This document shows positions 33,241 to 45,492 of a DNA stretch of 64,000 nt, one piece after another. Source of the DNA: Rhodovulum sulfidophilum DSM 1374 (GTDB lineage Bacteria; Pseudomonadota; Alphaproteobacteria; Rhodobacterales; Rhodobacteraceae); contig NZ_CP015418.1 in assembly GCF_001633165.1 (NCBI RefSeq), forward strand, positions 2,728,001 through 2,792,000. The letters run 5' to 3'. The position numbers and the translations under genes were made by a program. The first letter of the stretch is position 1. Each line of letters opens with the position of its first letter. The notes beneath the pieces are model-generated. The model saw nothing but the letters and a program-made list of their open reading frames with translations. It had not been told where the DNA came from and did no database searches.

Positions 33241-35073
33241 ATGACAGGCATTCTCCAGCGCGCAGCCCGAGTCGCGGGATTCGCGTTTACCACGATTCTC
33301 CCGGCGATTCTCTCGGCCGGACAGGCTCCCGCCGGGACCCCGGCCCATGGCATCGCCATGTATGGCGAGCCGGCGCTGCCAGCCGGTTTCGCGGCCCTGC
33401 CCTATGTCAATCCCGACGCGCCCAAGGGCGGCCGGATCGTGCTGGGCGAGCCCGGCAGCTTCGACAGCCTCAACCCCTTCATCCTGAAAGGCACCCCGCC
33501 CTGGGCACTGGCGCATGAAAGCTATGAAAGCCTCATGGGTCGGTCCTGGGACGAGCCCTTCACCCTTTACGGGCTTCTGGCCGAAACCGTCGAGACCGGC
33601 CCTGACCGGGACTGGGTCGAATTCACCCTGCGCCCCGAGGCGCGGTTCTCGGATGGCAGCCCGGTCACGGTCGAGGATGTGCTCTGGTCGGTCGAGACGC
33701 TGGGCCGGATCGGCCATCCGCGCTATCGCAACGGCCATGACAAGATCGCCCGGGCCGAGGCGGTTGGGCCGCGCAGCGTGCGCTTCACCTTCAACGCGCC
33801 CGACCGCGAATTGCCGCTGATCCTCGGCCTCAAGCCGATCCTGAAGAAGGCACAGTGGCAGGGCCGCGATTTCGCGCAAAGCGGGCTCGAACCGCCGATC
33901 GGCAGCGGGCCCTATGTGGTCGCCTCGGCCGAGCCCGGGCGTCAGGTCACGCTCCGGCGGAACCCGGACTACTGGGGCCGCGACCTGCCCTTCAACCGCG
34001 GCAAGCACAATTTCGACGAGATCCGCCACGACTATTACGCCGACGGCGCGGCGCTGTTCTCGGCGCTGAAGGCAGGCCAGGTCGACGTCTTCCGCGAGAC
34101 CAACGAGGCCAAGTGGCAGACCGTCTACGACTTCCCCGCGATCCGCTCGGGCGCGGTCGTCAAGGCCGACATCCCGCATGGCCGCCCCTCGGGCATCACC
34201 GGGCTCGCGATGAACACCCGCCGGGCGCTTTTCGCCGACTGGCGGGTGCGCGATGCGATGATCCTCGCCTTCAACTTCGAGTTCATCAACCAGACCATGA
34301 CCGGCGGCGTCCAGCCCCGGATCACCTCGTATTTCTCGAATTCCGAGCTCGGGATGCGCCCGGGCCCCGCCGAGGGCAAGGTGCGCGCGCTGCTCGCCCC
34401 CTTTGCCGATACGCTTTTGCCCGGCGCGCTCGAGGGCTATGCCCTGCCGGTTTCGGACGGCCGGCCACAGAACCGGCGGAACCTGCGCGCGGCCCTCGCG
34501 CGGCTGGCCGAGGCGGGCTGGACGGTGGGCCGCGACGGGGTCCTGCGCAATGCCGAGGGACAGCCCTTCCGCTTCGAGATCCTGCTGTCCCAGGGCGCCA
34601 CCGACAGCACGCGGATCGTGACGCTCTTTGCCGATGCGCTGCAGCGTCTGGGGGCCGAGGTCCACGTGACCGAGGTCGATACCGCGCAATATGTCCAGCG
34701 CACCACCAGCTATGACTTCGACATGACCTTCTATACCCGGGCGCTGTCGCTCTCGCCGGGCAACGAGCAGTGGCTCTACTGGGGCTCGGCCGGGGTCGAC
34801 ACCCCCGGCACCGGCAACTGGATGGGCATCGACAGCCCGGCCGCCGAGGCGATGATCCGCCGCCTGCTGAGCGCGGATGAGCGCGCCGATTTCGTCGCGG
34901 CCACGCGGGCGCTTGACCGGGTGCTGACAAGCGGGCGCTATGTGATCCCGATCTGGTACGCGCCGCAGTCCCATCTTGCCCATTCCGCGCGGCTGCATTA
35001 CCCGGCCCGGATTCCGGTTTATGGCGACTGGGTCGGCTTCCTGCCGGATGTCTGGTGGTCAGAGGAGAACTGA
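33241..35073 (+). CDS. family 5 extracellular solute-binding protein (YejA-like)
   Basis: This 610-residue periplasmic protein has a signal peptide (residues 1-27) and the SBP family 5 layout of peptide and oligopeptide binders. GEPGSFDSLNPFILKG near residue 65, the domain hinge PIGSGPYVV near residue 220 and the stretch TLRRNPDYWGRDLPFNRG near residue 240 are YejA-type. The YejABEF importer takes up peptides including microcin C. Here no permease or ATPase gene follows; a tiny entericidin gene does. It therefore depends on a transporter encoded elsewhere. The start is 133 bases from the divergent sRNA start. Confidence 0.9.
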   Translation: MTGILQRAARVAGFAFTTILPAILSAGQAPAGTPAHGIAMYGEPALPAGFAALPYVNPDAPKGGRIVLGEPGSFDSLNPFILKGTPPWALAHESYESLMGRSWDEPFTLYGLLAETVETGPDRDWVEFTLRPEARFSDGSPVTVEDVLWSVETLGRIGHPRYRNGHDKIARAEAVGPRSVRFTFNAPDRELPLILGLKPILKKAQWQGRDFAQSGLEPPIGSGPYVVASAEPGRQVTLRRNPDYWGRDLPFNRGKHNFDEIRHDYYADGAALFSALKAGQVDVFRETNEAKWQTVYDFPAIRSGAVVKADIPHGRPSGITGLAMNTRRALFADWRVRDAMILAFNFEFINQTMTGGVQPRITSYFSNSELGMRPGPAEGKVRALLAPFADTLLPGALEGYALPVSDGRPQNRRNLRAALARLAEAGWTVGRDGVLRNAEGQPFRFEILLSQGATDSTRIVTLFADALQRLGAEVHVTEVDTAQYVQRTTSYDFDMTFYTRALSLSPGNEQWLYWGSAGVDTPGTGNWMGIDSPAAEAMIRRLLSADERADFVAATRALDRVLTSGRYVIPIWYAPQSHLAHSARLHYPARIPVYGDWVGFLPDVWWSEEN

Positions 35074-35074
35074 G

Positions 35075-35188
35075 ATGACACGACTGCTTTTTATCCTGCT
35101 CGCGCTGACGCTGGCGAGCTGTTCCACCGTCGAGGGCGTGGGCAAGGACATCTCGGCCGGGGCCCGCACCGTGCGCAACGCGCTCTGA
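35075..35188 (+). CDS. entericidin family small lipoprotein
   Basis: This 37-residue protein has a lipoprotein signal ending in the lipobox LASC, so Cys16 is the lipidated residue. The mature peptide STVEGVGKDISAGARTVRNAL matches the entericidin EcnA/EcnB family, small envelope lipoproteins linked to stress and toxin-antidote behaviour. It follows the YejA-like stop by one base and has its own site, AGAGGAGA. Only one entericidin is present, so an antidote/toxin pair is not evident. Confidence 0.88.
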   Translation: MTRLLFILLALTLASCSTVEGVGKDISAGARTVRNAL

Positions 35189-35241
35189 GACCGCGGCTCA
35201 ACCTCACCGGGGCCTGAACCTAACGGGGGCCGGTCCGGCTC

Positions 35242-35865
35242 TCACTCGACCGAGGTCACCCAGAGGATCGTCGCGTCCTCCTGGCTGATCGAGACCAGGT
35301 TATGGCCCATGGTCGCGTCGTAATAGGCGCTGTCGCCGCGGCGCATGTCGACCGGGGCGTAGAACTCGGTGTAAAGGCGCGCGACCCCGGTCAGCACATA
35401 GAGGAATTCCTCGCCCTCGTGGCGCACCCAGCCGTCGAATTCGCCGATATCGCGGGCGCGGATCCGGGTCCGGTAGGGCATCATGCGCTTGCGCGCCAGC
35501 GCGCCCGCCATCAGCTCATGCTCGTAGGTGGCCGTGGCATGGGCCGCGCCCTCGCCGGTGCGCGTGACCGCCATCCGCCCGCCCGCCCGCGCGCCGCGCA
35601 TCGGCGTGAACAGCTGCGGCACCGACACGCCCAGCCCGGTGGCAAGCTTCTTCAGCGCGTCATAGGTCGGCGACATCTGGTCGTTCTCGATCTTCGACAG
35701 GGTCGAGCGCGCAAGCCCGGCATGGCGGGCGGCCTGTTCCAGGGTCCAGCCCTTCTCGCTGCGCAATTCACGGACCCGGCGGCCCAGATCGAGCGGCTCG
35801 GCAGCCTCCGCCTCTCTCTCGGCACGGATGATCCGGATCAGGCTATGTTCGCGCTCCTCGGCCAT
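35242..35865 (-). CDS. XRE family regulator with C-terminal cupin domain
   Basis: This 207-residue protein combines a helix-turn-helix of the XRE type (GRRVRELRSEKGWTLEQAA, then RSTLSKIENDQMSP) at residues about 27-80 and a cupin domain at residues about 120-205 (WVRHEGEEFLYVLTG, then DSAYYDATMGHNL). Such HTH-cupin proteins sense small metabolites and control nearby catabolic or transport genes. The ATG at 35865 is used. The acyl-CoA ligase gene begins 61 bases away in the opposite direction, so the ligase is a natural target. Confidence 0.9.
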   Translation of the reverse strand: MAEEREHSLIRIIRAEREAEAAEPLDLGRRVRELRSEKGWTLEQAARHAGLARSTLSKIENDQMSPTYDALKKLATGLGVSVPQLFTPMRGARAGGRMAVTRTGEGAAHATATYEHELMAGALARKRMMPYRTRIRARDIGEFDGWVRHEGEEFLYVLTGVARLYTEFYAPVDMRRGDSAYYDATMGHNLVSISQEDATILWVTSVE

Positions 35866-35926
35866 GCCCCCGGCTCTTAGTGCTTGCCCCTTGCAACCGC
35901 AAGGCCGCGCGGCTAGCACCGGTCCC

Positions 35927-37456
35927 ATGCATGCGATCTTCGATGAGGGCGCCCCCGCGCCCTGCCCCGCCCCGTTCAACCTGGCCGCCTATGTGCTGGC
36001 CCCGGCAACGCATTCCCCGGAAAAGGTGGCGCTGGCCATCGTCGGCCCGCATGGCGCCGAGCGCTGGTCCTATGCTCGGCTCGAAGCTGCCGTGCGCGGC
36101 CTTGCTGCGGGGCTGCAGGCGATGGGCCTGCCCGAGGGCGGGCGCGTCCTGCTGCGGCTCGGCAACGGGGTCGAATTCCCGATCGGCTATCTTGCGGCCA
36201 TCGCCGCCGGGCTGGTGCCGGTACCGACCTCGGCGATGCTGACCCGGACCGAGATCGGCAAGCTTGCCGCCCAGATCGAGCCGGTGGCGATCCTCGCCGG
36301 GCCGAACGTGGCGCTGCCCGATGACTGCCCGGCGCCGGTGCTCGACATAAAGACCCAGCGCGGCTTCTATCACGATGCGCCCGCCGATTATGTCCTCGGC
36401 GATCCGGACCGGCCGGCCTATATCGTCTACACATCGGGCACCTCGGGGCAGCCGCGCGGCGTGATCCATGCCCATCGCGCGGTCTGGGCGCGCCGGATGA
36501 TGTGGGAGGGCTGGTACGGGCTTCGCGCCGATGACCGGCTGCTCCATGCCGGGGCCTTCAACTGGACCTATACGCTGGGCACCGGTCTGCTCGATCCCTG
36601 GACCATCGGTGCGACCGCGCTGATCCCGGCGCCGGGGGTGCGGCCGGACGACCTGCCGCTGTTGCTGCGCCGCTTCGATGCGACCCTCTTCGCCGCCGCT
36701 CCGGGCGTCTATCGCCAGATGCTGAAGAAGCATCCGCAGATCGTGCTGCCCAAGCTGCGCCACGGGCTGTCGGCGGGCGAGAAGATGCCCGAGACCACCC
36801 GGAGCGCCTGGCGCGAGGCGACCGGCACCTTCGTCTACGAGGCGCTCGGCATGTCGGAATGTTCGACCTTCGTCTCGGGCAGCCCTGCGCGGCCCGCGCC
36901 GCTTCCGGCCTCGGGCTATCCGCAGGCCGGGCGCCGCATCGCCGTTCTGGGCCCCGACAACGCCCCCGTCGCGCGCGGCGAGCCCGGTCAGCTGGCGATC
37001 TCGAGCTGCGATCCGGGGCTGATGCTGGGCTATCTCAAGGCCGAGGCCGAGACCCGCGCGCGCTTCGACGGCGAATGGTTCCTGACCGGCGACATGGTCG
37101 AGATGGCCGAGGACGGCGCCATCGCCTATCTCGGGCGCGGCGACGACATGCTGAACGCGGGCGGGGTCCGGGTCTCGCCGCTCGAGGTCGAGCGCGCGCT
37201 GATGGAGCATCCCGGGATCCACGAGGTCGCCGCCACAGAAATCGCGGTCAAGGCCGACACCACCGTCATCGCCGCCTTCTATACCGGCACGCCGCAGGAC
37301 GAGGCCGCGCTTGCCGCCTTCGCCGCCGAGCGTCTGGCGCGCTACAAGCAGCCCCGGCTTTACGTCCATCTCGACGAGCTGCCGAAGAACCCGAATGGCA
37401 AGCTCAACCGCCGCCTGATCCGGCAAACCCATGAGGCCGCGCATGGTCCGGCTTGA
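35927..37456 (+). CDS. AMP-binding acyl-CoA synthetase (benzoate-CoA ligase-like)
   Basis: This 509-residue enzyme belongs to the adenylate-forming family. The P-loop-like motif YTSGTSGQPRG lies near residue 165, the aromatic or acyl pocket segment GAFNWTYTLGTGLLDPW near residue 205, the A5 motif YEALGMSECSTF near residue 305, GEWFLTGDMV near residue 382 and the catalytic lysine in PKNPNGKLNR near residue 495. It activates a carboxylic acid to its CoA thioester via an acyl-AMP. The arrangement resembles benzoate-CoA ligases and medium-chain ligases, but the substrate is not certain. It is divergent from an XRE-cupin regulator and overlaps the DsbA-family gene. Confidence 0.88.
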   Translation: MHAIFDEGAPAPCPAPFNLAAYVLAPATHSPEKVALAIVGPHGAERWSYARLEAAVRGLAAGLQAMGLPEGGRVLLRLGNGVEFPIGYLAAIAAGLVPVPTSAMLTRTEIGKLAAQIEPVAILAGPNVALPDDCPAPVLDIKTQRGFYHDAPADYVLGDPDRPAYIVYTSGTSGQPRGVIHAHRAVWARRMMWEGWYGLRADDRLLHAGAFNWTYTLGTGLLDPWTIGATALIPAPGVRPDDLPLLLRRFDATLFAAAPGVYRQMLKKHPQIVLPKLRHGLSAGEKMPETTRSAWREATGTFVYEALGMSECSTFVSGSPARPAPLPASGYPQAGRRIAVLGPDNAPVARGEPGQLAISSCDPGLMLGYLKAEAETRARFDGEWFLTGDMVEMAEDGAIAYLGRGDDMLNAGGVRVSPLEVERALMEHPGIHEVAATEIAVKADTTVIAAFYTGTPQDEAALAAFAAERLARYKQPRLYVHLDELPKNPNGKLNRRLIRQTHEAAHGPA

Positions 37457-38093
37457 CATCTTCGCCGACCCGATCTGCCCCTGGTGCCTGATCGGCAAAC
37501 GGCTGCTGGAAGCGGCGCTGGCCGAGCGCCCCGACCATCCCTTCACCATCGCCTGGCAGCCGTTCCAGCTGAACCCCGAGATGCCGCGCGCGGGCATGGA
37601 CCGGCGCACCTATCTCGAGGCCAAGTTCGGCGGCCAGACCGAGGCCGTCCGCGCCTATGCCGAGATCGACCAGCGCGCCCGCGCCGCCGGGATCGAGCTG
37701 AACCTCGGCGCCATCGCCCGCACCCCGAACACGCTCGACGCGCAGCGTCTGATCCATTGGGCCGGGATCGAGCATCGCCAGTCCATGGTCGTCGAGGCGC
37801 TGTTCCAGGCCTATTTCATCGACGGGCAGGATATCGGCGATGCGGCGGTGCTGACCGGGATCGCCGCATCGGCCGGGCTGGACGGCGCGCTGGTCGCGCG
37901 GCTTCTGGCCAGCGACGCCGATCTCGACGGCATCCGCGAGCGCGACGCCCATGCCCGCGCCCGCGGCGTGACCGGGGCACCGACCTTCATCGTTGCCGAT
38001 ACCCATGTGCTGGTCGGCGCGCAGCCGACGGCGCTGTGGCTGCAGGTCATTGCCGAACTGGTCGGCGCGGCGCCGAAGGCCGGTCTGCAATAG
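37443..38093 (+). CDS. DsbA family oxidoreductase (FrnE-like)
   Basis: This 216-residue thioredoxin-fold protein has the redox motif CPWC at residues 12-15, the family sequence WQPFQLNPEMP near residue 40 and the cis-Pro-containing GVTGAPTFIV near residue 177. It lacks a signal peptide, so it works in the cytoplasm as in the FrnE/2-hydroxychromene isomerase-like group. The ATG at 37443, inside the end of the ligase gene, has GAGG six bases upstream. Overlap with the ligase indicates co-expression. The substrate is unknown. Confidence 0.88.
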   Translation: MVRLDIFADPICPWCLIGKRLLEAALAERPDHPFTIAWQPFQLNPEMPRAGMDRRTYLEAKFGGQTEAVRAYAEIDQRARAAGIELNLGAIARTPNTLDAQRLIHWAGIEHRQSMVVEALFQAYFIDGQDIGDAAVLTGIAASAGLDGALVARLLASDADLDGIRERDAHARARGVTGAPTFIVADTHVLVGAQPTALWLQVIAELVGAAPKAGLQ

Positions 38094-38295
38094 GCCTGGC
38101 CGGCCGCCACGCCCGGCCGGAGGCCGCAGGGACACGCTTCCTTGTGCGGCATCGCACAGCGGGCGTGCCTTGTCCGGCCGGGTCGAATGGTCTAGCCCCC
38201 ATGCTCCGGCCTCGCGCCGCCCTGTCTCGTGCCGGATTGCCCCTCGCAGGATGGGCGCCTGCGCGGATGTCTTCCGTTTCCTGAAAGGACCTGCC

Positions 38296-39492
38296 ATGGC
38301 CGCAAGGCGTCTTATGCGAGTCGAATTCGTTGCCATGACGGCCCTGCTCTTCGCCACGGTCGCCTTCTCGATCGACGCGATGCTGCCCGCCCTGCCCGAA
38401 ATCGGTGCCGAACTGACCCCGGACAACCTGAACAAGGCGCAATTCGTGGTCACCAGCTTCATGCTGGGCATGGGCGCGGGCACGCTGATCATGGGGCCGC
38501 TTTCGGACTGTTTCGGACGCAAGCCGGTCATCCTCGGCACCGCCGCCGCCTACATGCTGGGCGCGGCCATTGCCGGGCTCGGGCAAAGCCTCGAATGGCT
38601 GCTGATCGGGCGGGTGATCCAGGGCTTCGGCGCGGCGGGCGTCCGGGTGGTGGCGCTGGCCGTGGTGCGCGACCTCTATTCGGGGCGAGACATGGCCAAG
38701 ATCGTCTCCTTCGTGATGACCATCTTCACGATATTGCCCGCCCTTGCCCCTTCGGTCGGGGCGGTGGTGATGGCGGGCTTCGGCTGGCGCGGCATCTTCG
38801 GGTCTTTCCTTGTCTTCTCGCTGGTCTCGATGGGCTGGTTCGCCTTCCGCCAGGCCGAGACCCTGCCGCAGGAAAACCGCCGCCCGATGCGCCCCGGCCC
38901 GCTTCTGGCCGCCGCGCGCGAGGTGGTGGCCTCGCCGGTCGCGCGCAATGCGACCCTGGTGCAGACCTTCATCTTCGCCGGGTTCTTCGGCTTCCTGACC
39001 TCGACCCAGCAGATCTACGACATCTATTTCGACCGCGCCGACAGCTTCCCGCTCTGGTTCGGGGTGGTCGCGCTCTGCGCCGGATCGGCGAGCTTTCTCA
39101 ACGCCATGCTGGTCGGACGGCTGGGCATGCGCTTCATGATCCGGAGCGCGCTGATCGGCCAATTCGTGCTGTCGGGGCTGATGATGGCCGCGTTCTGGCT
39201 GCATCTTCTGCCCGGCTGGGCCGAGTTTCCGGCCTTCGTGCTGTGGTCGATCACCTTCTTCGGGATGAACGCGCTGACCATCGGCAACCTGAACGCGCTG
39301 GCGATGGAGCCGCTCGGCCATGTCGCGGGGATGGCGGCCTCGATCATCGGCGCCTTCGCGACCGGGGTCTCGGCGCTGCTGGCGGCGCCGATCGGGCTTC
39401 TCTTCGACGGCACGCCCCGGCCGCTGGCCATCGGCTGCTTCCTCTCGGTCGGCGTGGCGCTGGCGGTGATGCTGGCGGTGCCCAAGCGCTAG
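38296..39492 (+). CDS. Bcr/CflA family multidrug efflux MFS transporter
   Basis: This 398-residue membrane protein has 12 predicted segments. The Bcr/CflA pattern is AFSIDAMLPALPEIGAEL at residues about 23-40, MFS motif A GPLSDCFGRKPV near residue 72 and RVIQGFGAAGVRVVALAVVRDLY near residue 112, where the second R and D are characteristic. It exports drugs or metabolites by proton antiport. GAAAGGA precedes the ATG. The gene is convergent with mfd; only nine bases separate the stops. Confidence 0.92.
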   Translation: MAARRLMRVEFVAMTALLFATVAFSIDAMLPALPEIGAELTPDNLNKAQFVVTSFMLGMGAGTLIMGPLSDCFGRKPVILGTAAAYMLGAAIAGLGQSLEWLLIGRVIQGFGAAGVRVVALAVVRDLYSGRDMAKIVSFVMTIFTILPALAPSVGAVVMAGFGWRGIFGSFLVFSLVSMGWFAFRQAETLPQENRRPMRPGPLLAAAREVVASPVARNATLVQTFIFAGFFGFLTSTQQIYDIYFDRADSFPLWFGVVALCAGSASFLNAMLVGRLGMRFMIRSALIGQFVLSGLMMAAFWLHLLPGWAEFPAFVLWSITFFGMNALTIGNLNALAMEPLGHVAGMAASIIGAFATGVSALLAAPIGLLFDGTPRPLAIGCFLSVGVALAVMLAVPKR

Positions 39493-39501
39493 GCGCGCCG
39501 C

Positions 39502-42966
<3,465 letters not shown>

Positions 42967-43020
42967 GGGACGGTTCAGATACGGGCGGGGCGGCCGGTGT
43001 CAACCGCAACCCGCACCGGT

Positions 43021-43542
43021 CTAGAGCCCGGTCACGAGCATGTTCATCCACATGCCCCAGAGCGCGGTGACGAAGACCGAGACGATGCCCATCGCCTGCA
43101 CCCCCAGCCGGTGCCCGCGCAGCATCCCGTAAAGCGCCTCGCCCTCGGGCCCGCATGCCGCATAAAGCCGCGCGGTCCTGACCGACCACAGCCCGACCAG
43201 CGTCATCGGCGCCACGAGCAGGAACACCGCCTGACAGAACTCGACCCGGTAGCCGAAGCCCAGCACCGCCAGCAGGGTCAGCACGAAGCCGCCAAGCGCT
43301 GCGATCCACAGCCCGGCCTCGGACGCGACAGCGAGATACCGCCGCGCATTGACGCCGACCAGGGTCGTCACATCCCGTGCCGCCTGCCCGCCCTGGCGCT
43401 GCGCGCGCTGGATCAGGCCAAAGGGCACGCCCAGCACCCAGTGGCTCGCGCCCGACCACAGCAGTGCAAGCGCGATCCAGTACCACAGATTAGAGAAGGA
43501 CCGCATGTCGATCAGCTCGAAGAGTTTGCCGTAAAGATCCAC
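43021..43542 (-). CDS. unknown membrane protein (called 'component of SufBCD complex' in relatives)
   Basis: I place the start at the GTG at 43542 (VDLYGKLFELIDMRSFSN), preceded by GGAAAGG. This gives 173 residues with an N-terminal hydrophobic segment (residues about 20-42), two near residues 75-110 and one at the C-terminus (FVTALWGMWMNML). I recall close Rhodobacterales homologues carrying the label 'component of SufBCD complex', but nothing in this sequence shows a link to iron-sulfur assembly and no suf genes lie here. Longer upstream frames are artefacts. It is divergent from hemB. Confidence 0.75.
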   Translation of the reverse strand: MDLYGKLFELIDMRSFSNLWYWIALALLWSGASHWVLGVPFGLIQRAQRQGGQAARDVTTLVGVNARRYLAVASEAGLWIAALGGFVLTLLAVLGFGYRVEFCQAVFLLVAPMTLVGLWSVRTARLYAACGPEGEALYGMLRGHRLGVQAMGIVSVFVTALWGMWMNMLVTGL

Positions 43543-43660
43543 CCGCCTGCCTTTCCTGCGCCGCCTCGGGCGCTGCCCGCGCCTGAGACGATTCCCGCCC
43601 TTTCGGCCGGACCCGGTTGGGTGTAACGCAGTCGCAGCAATTGTTGAAGGAGCCCTTGCC

Positions 43661-44662
43661 ATGCGCCCGACCGTCGCCCCCTTCCCCACCACGCGGCTGC
43701 GCCGCACCCGCCGCAGCGCTGCGCTGCGCGCACTGACCAGCGAGAACACGCTGTCGGTGGGCGACCTGATCTGGCCGATCTTCGTGCGCGCGGGCGAGAA
43801 TATCGAGGAACCGGTGCCCTCGATGCCGGGCGTGATGCGCCGCTCGGTCGATCTGTCGGTCGAGGCAGTCAAGGAGGCGGCGGCTCTGGGCATCCCGGCC
43901 GTGTGCATCTTCCCCTATACCGACGCCTCGCTGAAGACCGAGCTCTGCGAGGAGGCCTGGAACCCCGACAACCTGTCGAACCAACTGATCCGCGCGATCA
44001 AGGCCGAGGTGCCCGAGATCGCGGTGATGACCGATATCGCGCTCGATCCCTACAATGCCAACGGCCATGACGGCATCGTCCGCGATGGCGAGATCGTCAA
44101 TGACGAGACCGTCGAGGCGCTGGTCAAGATGGCCCTGGCCCAGGCCGATGCGGGGGCCGACATCCTGGGGCCCTCGGACATGATGGACGGCCGGATCGGC
44201 GCGATCCGCAAGGCGCTGGAGGAAAACGGCCATCAGGGCGTGACCATCATGTCCTATTCGGCGAAATACGCCTCGGCCTTCTATGGCCCGTTCCGCGACG
44301 CGGTCGGCGCCGCGGGCGCGCTGACGGGCGACAAGAAGACCTATCAGATGGACCCGGCCAATACCGACGAGGCAGTGCGGCTGATCGAGCGCGACCTGAT
44401 GGAAGGCGCCGACATGGTGATGGTCAAGCCCGGCATGCCCTATCTCGACATCTGCCGCCGGGTGAAGACCGAATTCGGCGTGCCGACCTATGCCTATCAG
44501 GTGTCCGGCGAATACGCGATGCTGATGGCCGCGATCCAGAACGGCTGGCTCGACCATGACAAGGTGATGATGGAAAGCCTGATGGCGTTCAAGCGCGCGG
44601 GCTGCGACGGCATCCTGACCTATTTCGCCCCCGCCGCGGCGAAGATCCTGAACGCGCGCTGA
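43661..44662 (+). CDS. hemB: delta-aminolevulinic acid dehydratase (porphobilinogen synthase)
   Basis: This 333-residue enzyme joins two 5-aminolevulinate molecules to porphobilinogen for haem and bacteriochlorophyll synthesis. The two active-site lysines are K202 (MSYSAKYAS) and K256 (VMVKPGMPY). The cysteine-rich zinc site of E. coli HemB is absent: the region reads MTDIALDPYNANGHDG (residues 123-138) with aspartates and no cysteine. That matches the zinc-independent type reported for Rhodobacter capsulatus. AAGGAG precedes the ATG. A palindrome follows at 44676-44700. Confidence 0.96.
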   Translation: MRPTVAPFPTTRLRRTRRSAALRALTSENTLSVGDLIWPIFVRAGENIEEPVPSMPGVMRRSVDLSVEAVKEAAALGIPAVCIFPYTDASLKTELCEEAWNPDNLSNQLIRAIKAEVPEIAVMTDIALDPYNANGHDGIVRDGEIVNDETVEALVKMALAQADAGADILGPSDMMDGRIGAIRKALEENGHQGVTIMSYSAKYASAFYGPFRDAVGAAGALTGDKKTYQMDPANTDEAVRLIERDLMEGADMVMVKPGMPYLDICRRVKTEFGVPTYAYQVSGEYAMLMAAIQNGWLDHDKVMMESLMAFKRAGCDGILTYFAPAAAKILNAR

Positions 44663-44675
44663 AGCCGCGCAGGTT

Positions 44676-44700
44676 CCGACCGGCCCGATCGGCCGGTCGG
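44676..44700. terminator. hairpin after hemB
   Basis: CCGACCGGCC (44676-44685), loop CGATC, GGCCGGTCGG (44691-44700), a perfect 10-bp stem 14 bases after the hemB stop. No T run follows, as is common for GC-rich terminators in this group. Confidence 0.55.
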
Positions 44701-44819
44701 CGCCGATGCGACCGCGAAGCCCCCTGCCGCGTCGTCTCGCTGGGTGACAGCTTCGCCTCTGCTCTCTATAGTTTGCGCAAAAGGCCACCAAGGCCACAAC
44801 CGCATGGGGCAAGAGAGCA

Positions 44820-45395
44820 ATGTTCAAGGACGAGACCACCAACCTGATTTCGCGACGCGGCTTCGTCGTGTCGGCTGGCGCCGCGGCAACGCTGGCGGCC
44901 TGCGGCAACGGCGTGGGCAGCAATGGCGCCGCCGCGCTCGATGCCCGCGTCGACAAGACCCGCAGCTACCTGTTCAACCGCTACCCGGCCACCCGCGATC
45001 TGTCCCGAAAGGCGCAAGGCATCCTGTGGATGCCGCTGATGACCAAGGCCGGGCTCTGGTTCGGCGGCGCCTACGGGCGCGGGGCGCTCCGGATCGACGA
45101 CGTGACGGTCGACTACTATTCGGCGACCCAGGCCAGTTTCGGGCTGCAGATCGGCGCCCAGCAATATGCCCATGCGCTGTTCTTCATGACCCCCGAGGCG
45201 CTCCGGCAGTTCCGCTCGGGCATGGGCTGGTCGGCCGGGGCCGATCTGGAATATGCGGTGACCAATGATGGCGGCATGGTCTCGGCCGATACCATCACCG
45301 CGCTCGACCCGGTGATCGCCGTGGTCTTCGGCCAGGCCGGGCTGATCTTCGGCGCGACGCTCGAAGGCACCAAATACACCCGCATCATCCCCTGA
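44820..45395 (+). CDS. SYLF (YSC84) domain lipoprotein
   Basis: This 191-residue protein begins with SRRGFVVSAGAAATLAAC, which combines a twin-arginine-like pair with a lipobox-like TLAAC ending at Cys28. It may therefore be a Tat-exported lipoprotein. The rest is a SYLF/YSC84 domain: AQGILWMPLMTKAGLWFGGAYGRGAL near residue 64, VTVDYYSATQASFGLQIGAQ near residue 97 and VFGQAGLIFGATLEGTKYTRI at the end. SYLF domains bind phospholipids. A terminator-like hairpin follows at 45408. Confidence 0.88.
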   Translation: MFKDETTNLISRRGFVVSAGAAATLAACGNGVGSNGAAALDARVDKTRSYLFNRYPATRDLSRKAQGILWMPLMTKAGLWFGGAYGRGALRIDDVTVDYYSATQASFGLQIGAQQYAHALFFMTPEALRQFRSGMGWSAGADLEYAVTNDGGMVSADTITALDPVIAVVFGQAGLIFGATLEGTKYTRIIP

Positions 45396-45407
45396 GACAG
45401 CCCCGCG

Positions 45408-45430
45408 CGGCCCGCCTTGGCGGGCCGTTT
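45408..45430 (+). terminator. terminator-like hairpin after the SYLF gene
   Basis: CGGCCCGCC (45408-45416), TT, GGCGGGCCG (45419-45427), then TTT. It starts 12 bases after the stop codon. Confidence 0.65.
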
Positions 45431-45492
45431 CCGCGTGGACATTCGCGGGCCCGGCAGGGATAGTCCGCCCCGAGATCCGAAGCGGAGGTCCC

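Noticed and set aside
33145..34998. A 617-codon minus-strand frame opposite the YejA-like gene
   Set aside because: The plus strand encodes a clear family 5 binding protein with a signal peptide; the antisense product has no recognisable motif.
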